NCBI GenBank assembly: GCA_039934475.1
Contig: JBDTMC010000200.1
Coordinates: 1-12,967 of the forward strand
Direction of reading: 5' to 3'
Source: JBDTMC01 sp039934475
GTDB lineage: Bacteria; Acidobacteriota; Terriglobia; Bryobacterales; Bryobacteraceae
Length of the DNA stretch: 12,967 nt
The notes under the pieces were generated by a model. That model was not told where the DNA came from, searched no databases, and saw nothing but the letters and a program-made list of their open reading frames with translations. The translations under genes were made by a program, and so were the position numbers. Below are positions 1 to 6,977 of the stretch, piece after piece; position 1 is the stretch's first letter, and every line of letters starts with the position of its first letter.

Positions 1-6
1 TATCGT

Positions 7-696
7 TTATTGGAGGAAGAATTCATCAGTGAGACGCTTCCAGTCAGATTCCGGCAAGGCGGCGCAGAGGTCGTCAACCGGCAAACCGCCATCTGCGGCA
101 ACGGATCCAGCCAACGCTGGCTGCGAATTGTAGAAGCGCGCAACGGTCTCACGCATCCAGCCGCGAACCAGATTGGTGGGTAACAGATTGCGCAGCGTCG
201 TCTCTTCATCAGGACAGAAAACGGTCATCACCCAACCGCGGCCGTATGGATCGCTCCGCAGTAGTGACGGATCGTTGACGATATCGGAATTCACTTCCAC
301 GACTTCGCCCTCTACCGGCGAAACCAATTCGGCGCGTTGGCCGTTGCGAAGAACGGCAATCGCCTTTTGTCCTTGACGAACCCAATGCCCTGCCTTCGGC
401 AATTCAATCTTTTCGATGTGGCCAGCCAGTTTGCCGGCAAACTCATCCACACCAACACGCAACACATTGCGCCGCTCGCGCATCACCCAGCCGTGGCCGG
501 AGTGGTAGCGGATGGTTTCAGGAACGCGGAAACCGTCCACATAGTCTGTCGCTGCTGAAGGGATTGGCGAAGTCTTTTGGAGCTCCGCGATCACGTCGAT
601 GTGCTCTGCCGAAGCCTGCACTGCCTTGCGGCGACTCAGAATGGTATCCACCGCGATGAAAACCAGGAAAGTTGCTAGAACCAGGATGACTGTCAT
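7..696 (-). CDS. Membrane-anchored glycine cleavage H-protein-like protein without lipoyl lysine
   Basis: A 229-residue protein. Residues 2-19 form a hydrophobic segment followed by SRRK, so it is probably anchored with the rest in the cytoplasm. Residues about 56-160 resemble GcvH: RYHSGHGWV (63-71, matching the H-protein 'sHeW' region), VGVDEFAGKLAG (81-92), GEVVEVN (130-136) and DPYGRGWV (149-156). In true GcvH a lysine lies 10-15 residues before the GEVVEVN-like hairpin and carries lipoate. Here that stretch is RNGQRAELVSP with no lysine, so lipoylation by the usual route looks impossible. The roughly 70-residue C-terminal tail (160-229) has no motif I recognise. The ATG at 694-696 has a GAGGTG ribosome site 7 nt upstream. 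No GcvT or GcvP is in the window, so a role in glycine cleavage is unlikely. A scaffolding or electron-transfer accessory role is only a guess. The fold call is solid and the function is unknown. Confidence 0.85.
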   Translation of the reverse strand: MTVILVLATFLVFIAVDTILSRRKAVQASAEHIDVIAELQKTSPIPSAATDYVDGFRVPETIRYHSGHGWVMRERRNVLRVGVDEFAGKLAGHIEKIELPKAGHWVRQGQKAIAVLRNGQRAELVSPVEGEVVEVNSDIVNDPSLLRSDPYGRGWVMTVFCPDEETTLRNLLPTNLVRGWMRETVARFYNSQPALAGSVAADGGLPVDDLCAALPESDWKRLTDEFFLQ

Positions 697-703
697 TGTC
701 TTA

Positions 704-709
704 CACCTC
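704..709 (-). promoter_or_regulatory. Ribosome binding site of the H-like gene
   Basis: GAGGTG read on the minus strand, 7 nt before the ATG at 694-696. It supports this start for the H-like protein. Confidence 0.6.
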
Positions 710-716
710 GCTATTG

Positions 717-745
717 CTTATGGCAATCGCGACGCCAAAGTGCAA
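717..745 (-). promoter_or_regulatory. Sigma-70-like promoter candidate for the H-like gene
   Basis: On the minus strand TTGCAC (740-745) and CATAAG (717-722) are separated by exactly 17 bp. Each matches its consensus hexamer at 4 of 6 positions. Transcription would begin near 710, giving a short leader that still includes the GAGGTG site. The -10 box sits in the small palindrome ATTGC-N5-GCAAT (713-727). The call rests on pattern alone; promoter rules in this phylum are not well established. Confidence 0.3.
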
Positions 746-960
746 CCGTGGTGTAACCCTTGTGTCCTCAATTACTTCAAAGTGAATGTTGTGAAATGCT
801 ACGGAGAGGTACCGCAGAGAATCTCCACACCGGCCTGCTGACAAAATCAGCAATTCTCCGCTAAGTGGCTGTGGTTGCCGTAGATACGTCTATGTTGGAG
901 AATTCAACGGCGCCTGTTGCCAAATACAACCACGGCAACACTTCAAAGCGCGCGTAGAGA

Positions 961-2103
961 TCAGAGAGCCATTTCTTCCTTGTCTAGGAAGGTGTATCGA
1001 AGCGCGGATTGTACGGGATTGCTCTCCAGCAGAGCCATCAGGCCGACGAAACAAGTGATGACAGCAGGCTCATGACAGCCACTCTCCCACAGGCTGGTCA
1101 ACGAAATGACCTCACCGCTGGGCCGCCGATAGAAGATACGGTCGCTCCAACGCGACCATCCGAATTCGTGCGTCTCGTCATGACGCAGGATGTCGCAGAT
1201 CGTCTTCACTACCCGGTAGCGTCTGGATTCCCGGTACTGCGGCAGGAAGAGCATCTCGCTGGATTTGTCATTCCGAATCTCGGACACGAATTCCGAAAAC
1301 GTGGCCGCATTCGTCAGATTGACGTTGGCGTTGGGCTCCCTGCCATGGCGGTCACCACCCGAGATGAGCGGAATGCCTGTGGCGCGGGAGAGTTCGATGA
1401 CGCTCTTGTTCTCATGCCACATGCGCCAGCCATTCAATTCGAGGGCGTGCATGAAATGGCCGTACTTACCCAGAAAGGAATCGAACAGGACACGGTGTTT
1501 GGCCAGGCCAATGCCCTTCTCGTCCCACATCGGGTGATTGAAGACGATGAGAATCTCGTCAATCTCGTTCAAATAGGCGAACATGTCGCGGACCCGATCT
1601 TCTCGCGGGTCGGCAGTCACCGCCGCCAGTTCGTCCATCAGCGACTGCGCGCGCTGCTCGGGCAGGTTGTGAAGACCGATGTGAAAAAACGATTGTCCGA
1701 ACGGCACGGTCCATTCCACGGAAATCGGCGACTTGGACGTGCTCTCGACTACATGCAGCAGCTGGCCCGCTTCAATGTTGTCGTGGTCGCTCAAGGAGAC
1801 CATAGGGGCCAGATTCAACTCTTTCTCGATCTGGCCGGCTTCTAAGTCATAGGCCTCGCGGGGGGGCAGCGGCGGCGTCCACCACGCGCGGCTGAAATCC
1901 ATATCCCGTCCGGTCAGACGCCGGTATTCCTGGAGTCGCGCGGCAACGGCCTGTTTCAGGATCGGTATGCGCTCCGAATAGCGCGGTATGAAGGCCATCA
2001 ATTCCTTGGAGAACAAGGTGTGGCTGTGGAGCGAGACACCACTCCGGTATCGGGAAACGACGCTGCGGTCTTCCCAAATGAAGTGAATTCCGTTGGTGCT
2101 CAA
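961..2103 (-). CDS. PHP-superfamily metal-dependent hydrolase (probable phosphoesterase)
   Basis: A 380-residue protein with the ordered metal-ligand motifs of the PHP (polymerase and histidinol phosphatase) fold: HSH at 26-28, SDHD at 105-108, E130, H141, FNH at 188-190, the ELNGW strand near 222-226, and GGDRHG at 249-254. The set is complete enough to predict an active, probably cytoplasmic, metal-dependent hydrolase acting on a phosphate ester. The substrate cannot be read from sequence. About 77 residues separate HxH from the DHD motif, far more than the 25-35 usual in small PHP enzymes. The insert is aromatic- and proline-rich (WWTPPLPP near 75-80). Translation is assigned to a TTG codon (2101-2103) because GAAGGAG lies 5 nt upstream and the codon overlaps the TGA of the upstream Tat-protein gene as TTGA, implying translational coupling. 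No signal peptide is visible. Confidence 0.8.
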   Translation of the reverse strand: MSTNGIHFIWEDRSVVSRYRSGVSLHSHTLFSKELMAFIPRYSERIPILKQAVAARLQEYRRLTGRDMDFSRAWWTPPLPPREAYDLEAGQIEKELNLAPMVSLSDHDNIEAGQLLHVVESTSKSPISVEWTVPFGQSFFHIGLHNLPEQRAQSLMDELAAVTADPREDRVRDMFAYLNEIDEILIVFNHPMWDEKGIGLAKHRVLFDSFLGKYGHFMHALELNGWRMWHENKSVIELSRATGIPLISGGDRHGREPNANVNLTNAATFSEFVSEIRNDKSSEMLFLPQYRESRRYRVVKTICDILRHDETHEFGWSRWSDRIFYRRPSGEVISLTSLWESGCHEPAVITCFVGLMALLESNPVQSALRYTFLDKEEMAL

Positions 2104-3140
2104 GCGGGCTCCTTCTTCTGTGCCGCGGCTTCCAGGGCAGGATCGAATTCAAACACCAGCCTGAGGAACGAACGAGCTTGAAACTCGATGCGCAAGGGGA
2201 GCATCGATTGAGGCGCCTGCTCCATCCAGACTTTGAACGGGGTCTCCGGACCTTTGTCCGGGCCGGTGATGACGCCGCTCAACCGCCAAACATTCTCGCT
2301 CTTCGTGGCTAAACCCTTTTCCACTAATTTCTTACCAGCCTTCAGATCAGAGTTTTTCTCGGTGCGCAATTTATACTGTTTGCCGTTGTAGACATAGCTC
2401 CATTCGGACTTGGCGCTGGAAGTGCTGGCTGCCTGCGCCACTGTATACAGGAACGTCCACGGAACCCCCGCGGCCGTCAATCGTGCTTCCACCGGAACTC
2501 GCGACTCTTTCGGGAACTTCGTGCGTACTTCGCGGATCAGGCTGTCGTTGTTCGACCAGTTGTAGCTCGGTGGAAACAGAAAGCGGGCATTGCTGCTGCG
2601 CATTCGTCCCGGACCGGTGCTGCCGTCCACGGCTGTATAGGGCAACATTCCGTTGGACGCCTCTAGCGCTTTCTTCGCCTCATCGAGGTTTTCTTCCGGC
2701 GACGACGTCATAAAGCCGAAGTAGGCCGCCTCGGCCGGTGCGCTATTCCGTTCCAGTACAACCTCGTGGATATACCCCAGACGGTTAAGACCCTTGGCAC
2801 GGTCAGGCCGTGATCCCCCCGCGAATTGGAGCGATACCCGCCGCCCTTCGTGATCAGTGGTTTCGTCGTATACGGCGAACCCGCCCCCAACGCCGGCGCG
2901 GGAGAATATCGGAATATTGAAGAGCGTGATCACGGCATCCGCACGGTAGAGACGCCGCGCGTGGCGATTGGATTGCGTTTGCGGCGCGGACATCAACCGA
3001 TCCACCGCCAGGGTCGAATCGGGGATGGAGGCGGCATAGGATCGTACACTGCCCCAAAGTCCGGTAACGCCAGCCAGGAGTTGCAGGAATGTCCGCCGCC
3101 CCACGGTGTGGTCAGGCGACGGTTGATTCGGCGTACTCAT
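2100..3140 (-). CDS. Tat-exported protein of unknown function
   Basis: From the ATG at 3138-3140 the protein has 346 residues. It begins with a twin-arginine signal: GRRTFLQ (14-20), then a hydrophobic core (LLAGVTGLWG) and a likely cleavage after SYA near residue 36. The frame stays open further upstream to an ATG at 3285-3287, but that extension would bury the Tat motif about 60 residues in, so the later start is preferred. Two other ATGs at 3147-3152 are also possible, and no strong ribosome site distinguishes them. The mature part is rich in short beta-type stretches and basic residues (tyrosines, RLYRADAVITLFN, WSYVYNGKQYKLRTE). I recognise no catalytic motif. The C-terminal MLPLRIEFQARSF region loosely recalls periplasmic beta-rich families such as DUF3108, but this is weak. 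Its stop overlaps the start of the PHP gene, so the two are made together, one outside the membrane and one probably inside. Confidence 0.7.
   Translation of the reverse strand: MSTPNQPSPDHTVGRRTFLQLLAGVTGLWGSVRSYAASIPDSTLAVDRLMSAPQTQSNRHARRLYRADAVITLFNIPIFSRAGVGGGFAVYDETTDHEGRRVSLQFAGGSRPDRAKGLNRLGYIHEVVLERNSAPAEAAYFGFMTSSPEENLDEAKKALEASNGMLPYTAVDGSTGPGRMRSSNARFLFPPSYNWSNNDSLIREVRTKFPKESRVPVEARLTAAGVPWTFLYTVAQAASTSSAKSEWSYVYNGKQYKLRTEKNSDLKAGKKLVEKGLATKSENVWRLSGVITGPDKGPETPFKVWMEQAPQSMLPLRIEFQARSFLRLVFEFDPALEAAAQKKEPA
2109..2115 (-). promoter_or_regulatory. Ribosome binding site that fixes a TTG start
   Basis: GAAGGAG on the minus strand, 5 nt before the TTG at 2101-2103 and inside the 3' end of the upstream gene. 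It is the main reason for accepting a TTG start for the PHP hydrolase. Confidence 0.65.
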
Positions 3141-3368
3141 CGGTACCATCATCGCCGCAGGCTGTTTACATCGCGATTCCCGAACAGTGAATTTCCGATA
3201 AACTTCAAAACATCTCCGAGTAAAAATGTTTATAGTGTCACGGTCGGACGAGAGCTCTGATTTGCCGTGGTCGTGCAGGTTGGGCATAAGAAAACGAATT
3301 ACACTAAAGAGAGTGGAACCCCCGTAACGGAGGCGGTGTCTACTTTATCGGGACTGACCCGAAAATCC
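3141..3368. promoter_or_regulatory. Divergent intergenic control region
   Basis: This 228-bp region lies between the Tat-protein gene (minus) and the MacB-like gene (plus), so both promoters should lie here. For the plus gene, TTGCCG (3262-3267) and CATAAG (3285-3290) with a 17-bp spacer are a modest candidate, each 4 of 6 to consensus. For the minus gene, TATAAA (3229-3234 on the minus strand) is a good -10-like box but I find no convincing -35 at the right distance. No long palindrome or riboswitch-like structure was seen. Confidence 0.4.
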
Positions 3369-4883
3369 ATGAGTCCGAAACCGACTGGCTCGGCACCAAT
3401 TTGGGACCGCTGGCTCATTCTAGCCGCTTCACGTCTGGTGCCCGCGGATAGGCGTCCGGAGTGGCTAAAGTACTGGTTCGGAGGGGCCGTACATTGGTGG
3501 GCATTTCTGGCCGAACGTGGTGAGCCTCGCCCCACCGCTGTGGCCAAACTCCATGAGTATTCCAAGCGTGCCGCCGTAGACGCCTGGAGAGAAAGATTCC
3601 CCGGCGACAGCTTCGATGTCACGTCGAGCCGTTTTCTGCGAAGTCCGATTTTCCTCTTAGGGCTGATTCTTCTCTGCCTCACGACGTTTACCGTCGCAAC
3701 CGGGGGGCTAGCAAACACCCGCGCTGCATTTCGACCGTTACCTTACTCTAAGCCAGAACAGTTGTTCACTGTAACACAACATTTCACAGGATTTGGACAA
3801 TTAAATGGTGTACCGGCTGCCACCCTCCGAATGTGGGAGTCCTGCCCTCCCGAAAACCTACTAGCGATGGCCGCTTATCAGCAACGACAGGTTCAGTTAG
3901 GCCGGGACACCTTTCCGGATGAGCCGGTGAAAGGGATGTACGTCTCGCCCGAGTTTTTCGCCACCCTCGGCACTCAGCCCTGGTTGGGACGCGGTTTCAT
4001 CCGCAACGACTACGCGGGTTCCGTCCGATTGGTTGTCCTCAGCGCGGATACCTGGCGCCGTGATTTCCAGGCCGATATGGCAGTAGTTGGCCGAACCGTC
4101 ACCATCGACGGCCAACCGGCTGTGATCACTGGCGTAATGCCGCCGTCTTTCTGGTTCGCGTCCCGCAAGATCGCGCTATGGACGCTACTGCCGCCGGAGT
4201 TGGTATCTCCAGGCACAGTGTCCAACTGGCGGTCTCGCTTCATTGGAGTGGTAGTTCGGCTGCCGGATGGCGTGGCCCCAGGCAAGGCGGAGATATCGCT
4301 CGGCTTGGTGGCGCGGGGCAATCCCGCTCCCTGGAACGGCGCATTCCCCGAGTTCCGGACTCTAGACAACCTCGGGGGACCGGCATTCTACATCTGCGGG
4401 GCTGCCTTATTAATGACCGTTGCTCTCCTTTTGAGCGCGGCCTTCCTTCCTTTTGGACCCCTCTCGCTTAGGGCGATGTCCGGACTTCCCTTCTCTCAGG
4501 CCAGCCACTACTGGTGGTTCTTTTTCGGAAAAACCGCCTTGCTGATGATGGTGCTGACGGCAGTGTGGTTGGAGATGACCCAGGGGCTCAGCGACCCTGT
4601 CGCCGGCTTCCTTTCCAGTTGGCTCTTCTTCCTGGTTTGCTCTTTTGCGGCCATCTTTATGTTGGCCGACCAACGCCGCCGCTGCCCGGTTTGCCTTTAC
4701 CGGTTGACTCTCCCTGTGAGCATGGGCACTCTCTCGCGCCCCCTGCTTGATCCGGCCAGTACGGAACTTCTCTGCGACCGCGGTCACGGGATGCTGACCG
4801 TACCCGACAGCGAAAGCTCGTCTGCGGCACTGGAGAGATGGACCACGTTAGACGAGAGTTGGCGCCAGCTTTTCACTCGCTAG
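3369..4883 (+). CDS. MacB/ADOP-like membrane protein with a zinc-ribbon-like C-terminus
   Basis: With the ATG at 3369 the protein has 504 residues. Order: a Trp-rich, charged N-terminal segment (WLILAASRLVPADRR near 15-29); TM1 at about 92-113; a MacB-type periplasmic core at about 116-316, shown by VSPEFFATLGTQPWLGRGF, VVLSADTWRRDF, VVGRTVTIDGQ and GVMPPSF; three hydrophobic segments at about 339-360, 380-402 and 412-433; then CPVC (439-442) with C469 and H473 (LCDRGHG), a probable metal-binding knuckle. MacB cores occur in ABC permeases that act on peptides, lipoproteins or envelope stress, and acidobacteria carry many such orphan permeases. No ATPase gene is adjacent, and the usual FtsX four-helix arrangement is shortened, so transport activity is doubtful. 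The start is uncertain: no strong ribosome site precedes 3369, and the frame is open back to a GTG at 3267 or one at 3336 beside GGAGG. The OPT gene follows after 47 bp. Confidence 0.75.
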   Translation: MSPKPTGSAPIWDRWLILAASRLVPADRRPEWLKYWFGGAVHWWAFLAERGEPRPTAVAKLHEYSKRAAVDAWRERFPGDSFDVTSSRFLRSPIFLLGLILLCLTTFTVATGGLANTRAAFRPLPYSKPEQLFTVTQHFTGFGQLNGVPAATLRMWESCPPENLLAMAAYQQRQVQLGRDTFPDEPVKGMYVSPEFFATLGTQPWLGRGFIRNDYAGSVRLVVLSADTWRRDFQADMAVVGRTVTIDGQPAVITGVMPPSFWFASRKIALWTLLPPELVSPGTVSNWRSRFIGVVVRLPDGVAPGKAEISLGLVARGNPAPWNGAFPEFRTLDNLGGPAFYICGAALLMTVALLLSAAFLPFGPLSLRAMSGLPFSQASHYWWFFFGKTALLMMVLTAVWLEMTQGLSDPVAGFLSSWLFFLVCSFAAIFMLADQRRRCPVCLYRLTLPVSMGTLSRPLLDPASTELLCDRGHGMLTVPDSESSSAALERWTTLDESWRQLFTR

Positions 4884-4930
4884 GTTGATCGAACCGGACG
4901 CCATGGGCGGATCTGGTACCATCGCCACTA

Positions 4931-6916
4931 ATGCAAACGAACTCTCCGCCCGAAATGACGGTGAAGGCCGTCGGCCTTGGGATCTTTCTCGCCTTGGTGT
5001 TCGGTTCAGCCAATGCCTACCTCGGCATGAGGGCCGGCCAGACCGTAGCAGCCACCATTCCCGCGGCCGTGATCGCGATGGCGCTCTTCCGGATCCCCTG
5101 GTTTCGCGGCGGAATCCTGGAGCAGAATATTGCCCGTACCGCAGCCAGCGTGGGAGAAGCGCTGGTGGCGGGGGCCATCTTCACCATTCCTGCGTTCCTC
5201 ATGGTGGAGATGAACGGCAAGAGACTCTGGACGGACCTTCGTGGGCACTACTGGGAGGCGACGATCATCCTGCTGGCAGGCGGCCTCATCGGCGTGTTCT
5301 TCATCATCCTGCTGCGCAAGCCGTTGGTGGTGGAAGCCAATCTTCCCTGGCCCGAAAGCGTCGCCAGCTACGAGATTGTTCGCGCCGGAGCCGATAACTC
5401 CGCGGCGCCGCGCTACATCTTCGGCGCCATGGCATTCGCCGGCGTGCTTCAAATCCTGAAGACCGACAAAGGCCTCCAGATCTTTCGCGAATACGTCGAC
5501 GGTTTCCTCGCCTTTCCCCGCTCCGTGGTACGGCATTTCAATTTCGCCCGCGAGCCCATTGGCGAGGTGACACATTTCGGAGGCATTCCCTGGTCAACGC
5601 CGGCACTGTCTCCCGCTCTGATCGGGATCGGCTACATCATCGGACCGGAATTGGCTTCCATCAACGTCGCCGGCGGACTGCTGGCCTGGTGGTTCCTGAT
5701 TCCGCTGCTCATGTTCTTCGATCCGGATCTGGCGACACGACTGGGCGGTGCCGCCAGTGCCACGCCTGATGTACAAGCCTTTACCCTTTGGTTTAACATC
5801 GTCCGGCCGATTGCCGTAGGGGCGATGCTGGTAGGCGCTTGTTACACACTATTCAACATGCGTTCCTCCATCGCGACGTCTCTGCGTGGCGCCTGGGCCG
5901 CATCGTCTAAAGCAGCGAATCTCGATGGTCCCGTGGAGCGAACCGAACGCGACATCCCCGCGAAGTGGGTTATCGTAGCCACGCTGGCCTTGTTAGTTCC
6001 CATCACCGCGATCTACTACTACTTCACAGGCGGCTGGGGCCCGGCGATCGTTGCGGCTGTGGTAATGAGTGCGACCGGATTTTTACTGTCGGCTGTCGGC
6101 GGCTACCTGGTGGGCTTGGTGGGTAGTTCCAATCAACCGCTCTCTGGGCTTACCCTCTCTGCGTTAGTGATTGCCGCGTTGTTGATGCTGGCCATGGGCG
6201 TGAGTGGCGCGCCGGGCGTCGTCGCCGTGCTGGGAGTCGCCGCGGTGGTTGCCTGCGCCTGTTCCGTCTCCGGCTCCTTAATTCAGGACTTGAAAGCCGG
6301 CCACCTTTTGGGCGGCACTCCTTGGAAGATGCAGGTAGTAGAGATTGTGACAGTAGTGATATTGGCCTTCGTGCTGATGGTTCCGATCATCGTCCTCCAC
6401 GAAGCCAATCTTGCAACTGGAGGCATCGGCGGCCGGGCCTTGCCTGCGCCGCAAGCCGGCCTGATGGCCCAGTTGGCCAAGGGAATCGTCAGCGGGCAGA
6501 TGGCGTGGGGCCTGCTGGGCATTGGGGCCGCTTTCGCCGTCGCTCTGATTCTATGTGGCGCGCGTGCGCCGATGCTGATTGCCGTAGGCATGTATCTGCC
6601 GTTCGATACTACTTCGGCCATCTTTGTCGGCGGCGCGATGAAGTGGCTGGTGGAGCGCATGGTCGCGGGCAAGTCTAAGGAAGTTCGAGCTGCCACAGAA
6701 GAGAAAGGGACACTCATCGCCTCTGGCTTGATTGCCGGTGAGGCGATCCTCGGCATTCTGCTGGCGGTGACCTTTGTCGCCGGCATCCCGTCCTTTACCC
6801 GCCTGCTGACGGGCGCCGACGAGTTCTCCTTCTTCCCCGCCTTCGGAGGCTGGCTTTCGATTTTGGGTTTTGCCGCCGTGGCTTGGGTGCTCATCCGCAT
6901 ACCTACGCGAGAATAG
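4931..6916 (+). CDS. OPT-family oligopeptide transporter
   Basis: A 661-residue integral membrane protein with about 14-16 predicted transmembrane segments along its whole length. Family landmarks are an N-terminal LGxRAGQTVAATIPAA stretch (about 31-46), the LPWPES element near 141 following the third or fourth helix, SSNQPLSG (about 400-407), and the ARAPMLIAVGMYLPF stretch (about 545-560) of the repeated half. Size and motifs fit the prokaryotic OPT group, whose members are annotated as proton-driven uptake of oligopeptides or metal chelates. The substrate is not deducible. A soluble loop with charged residues (about 315-345) separates the two halves. The ATG at 4931 lacks a strong ribosome site; a second ATG at 4955 is possible. 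It lies 47 bp behind the MacB-like gene and 61 bp ahead of the SDR gene, so the three may be co-transcribed. Confidence 0.9.
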   Translation: MQTNSPPEMTVKAVGLGIFLALVFGSANAYLGMRAGQTVAATIPAAVIAMALFRIPWFRGGILEQNIARTAASVGEALVAGAIFTIPAFLMVEMNGKRLWTDLRGHYWEATIILLAGGLIGVFFIILLRKPLVVEANLPWPESVASYEIVRAGADNSAAPRYIFGAMAFAGVLQILKTDKGLQIFREYVDGFLAFPRSVVRHFNFAREPIGEVTHFGGIPWSTPALSPALIGIGYIIGPELASINVAGGLLAWWFLIPLLMFFDPDLATRLGGAASATPDVQAFTLWFNIVRPIAVGAMLVGACYTLFNMRSSIATSLRGAWAASSKAANLDGPVERTERDIPAKWVIVATLALLVPITAIYYYFTGGWGPAIVAAVVMSATGFLLSAVGGYLVGLVGSSNQPLSGLTLSALVIAALLMLAMGVSGAPGVVAVLGVAAVVACACSVSGSLIQDLKAGHLLGGTPWKMQVVEIVTVVILAFVLMVPIIVLHEANLATGGIGGRALPAPQAGLMAQLAKGIVSGQMAWGLLGIGAAFAVALILCGARAPMLIAVGMYLPFDTTSAIFVGGAMKWLVERMVAGKSKEVRAATEEKGTLIASGLIAGEAILGILLAVTFVAGIPSFTRLLTGADEFSFFPAFGGWLSILGFAAVAWVLIRIPTRE

Positions 6917-6977
6917 AGCCACAGTGCTCGCGTTCGTTAATAAAGCGACCGGCGAGTCAGGCTCATCCAAGTAGGGG

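Larger units (their letters stand above)
697..960. other. Intergenic gap with small inverted repeats
   Basis: There is no credible gene here; reading frames that cross it are spill-over from neighbours. It holds the promoter candidate for the H-like gene at its left end. Behind the stop codon of the PHP gene it holds three short inverted repeats: TGCTGA/TCAGCA (836-841 with 847-852, 5-nt loop), AATTCTCC/GGAGAATT (852-859 with 897-904) and TGTTGCC/GGCAACA (915-921 with 934-940, 12-nt loop). None is followed by a T-run on the minus strand, so a classical intrinsic terminator cannot be claimed. The last one begins about 20 nt after the PHP stop codon and could still protect or end the transcript. 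Confidence 0.5.

Noticed and set aside
1009..1845. 278-residue plus-strand reading frame opposite the PHP gene
   Set aside because: It is antisense to a gene with a full set of PHP motifs, has no recognisable domain, and its composition is that of a mirrored coding frame.
3141..3287. N-terminal extension of the Tat-exported protein to an ATG at 3285-3287
   Set aside because: It would place the twin-arginine motif about 60 residues from the start and would overlap the control region of the divergent gene.
3267..3368. GTG start for the MacB-like protein at 3267
   Set aside because: The added 34 residues are low in family resemblance and would overlap the promoter candidate (3262-3290). The ATG at 3369 is the simpler choice, though a GTG at 3336 is not excluded.
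4885..5397. 170-residue reading frame overlapping the start of the OPT gene
   Set aside because: It is in a different frame from the well-supported transporter, rich in Arg/His/Gly as expected for an out-of-frame shadow, with no ribosome site.
6283..6900. 205-residue minus-strand frame within the OPT gene
   Set aside because: It is a shadow of the OPT coding sequence; the opposite strand carries continuous family motifs and membrane segments.
6917..6977. CTCGC...GCGAG inverted repeat as a terminator between the OPT and SDR genes
   Set aside because: The stem is 5 bp with a loop of more than 20 nt and no following T-run.
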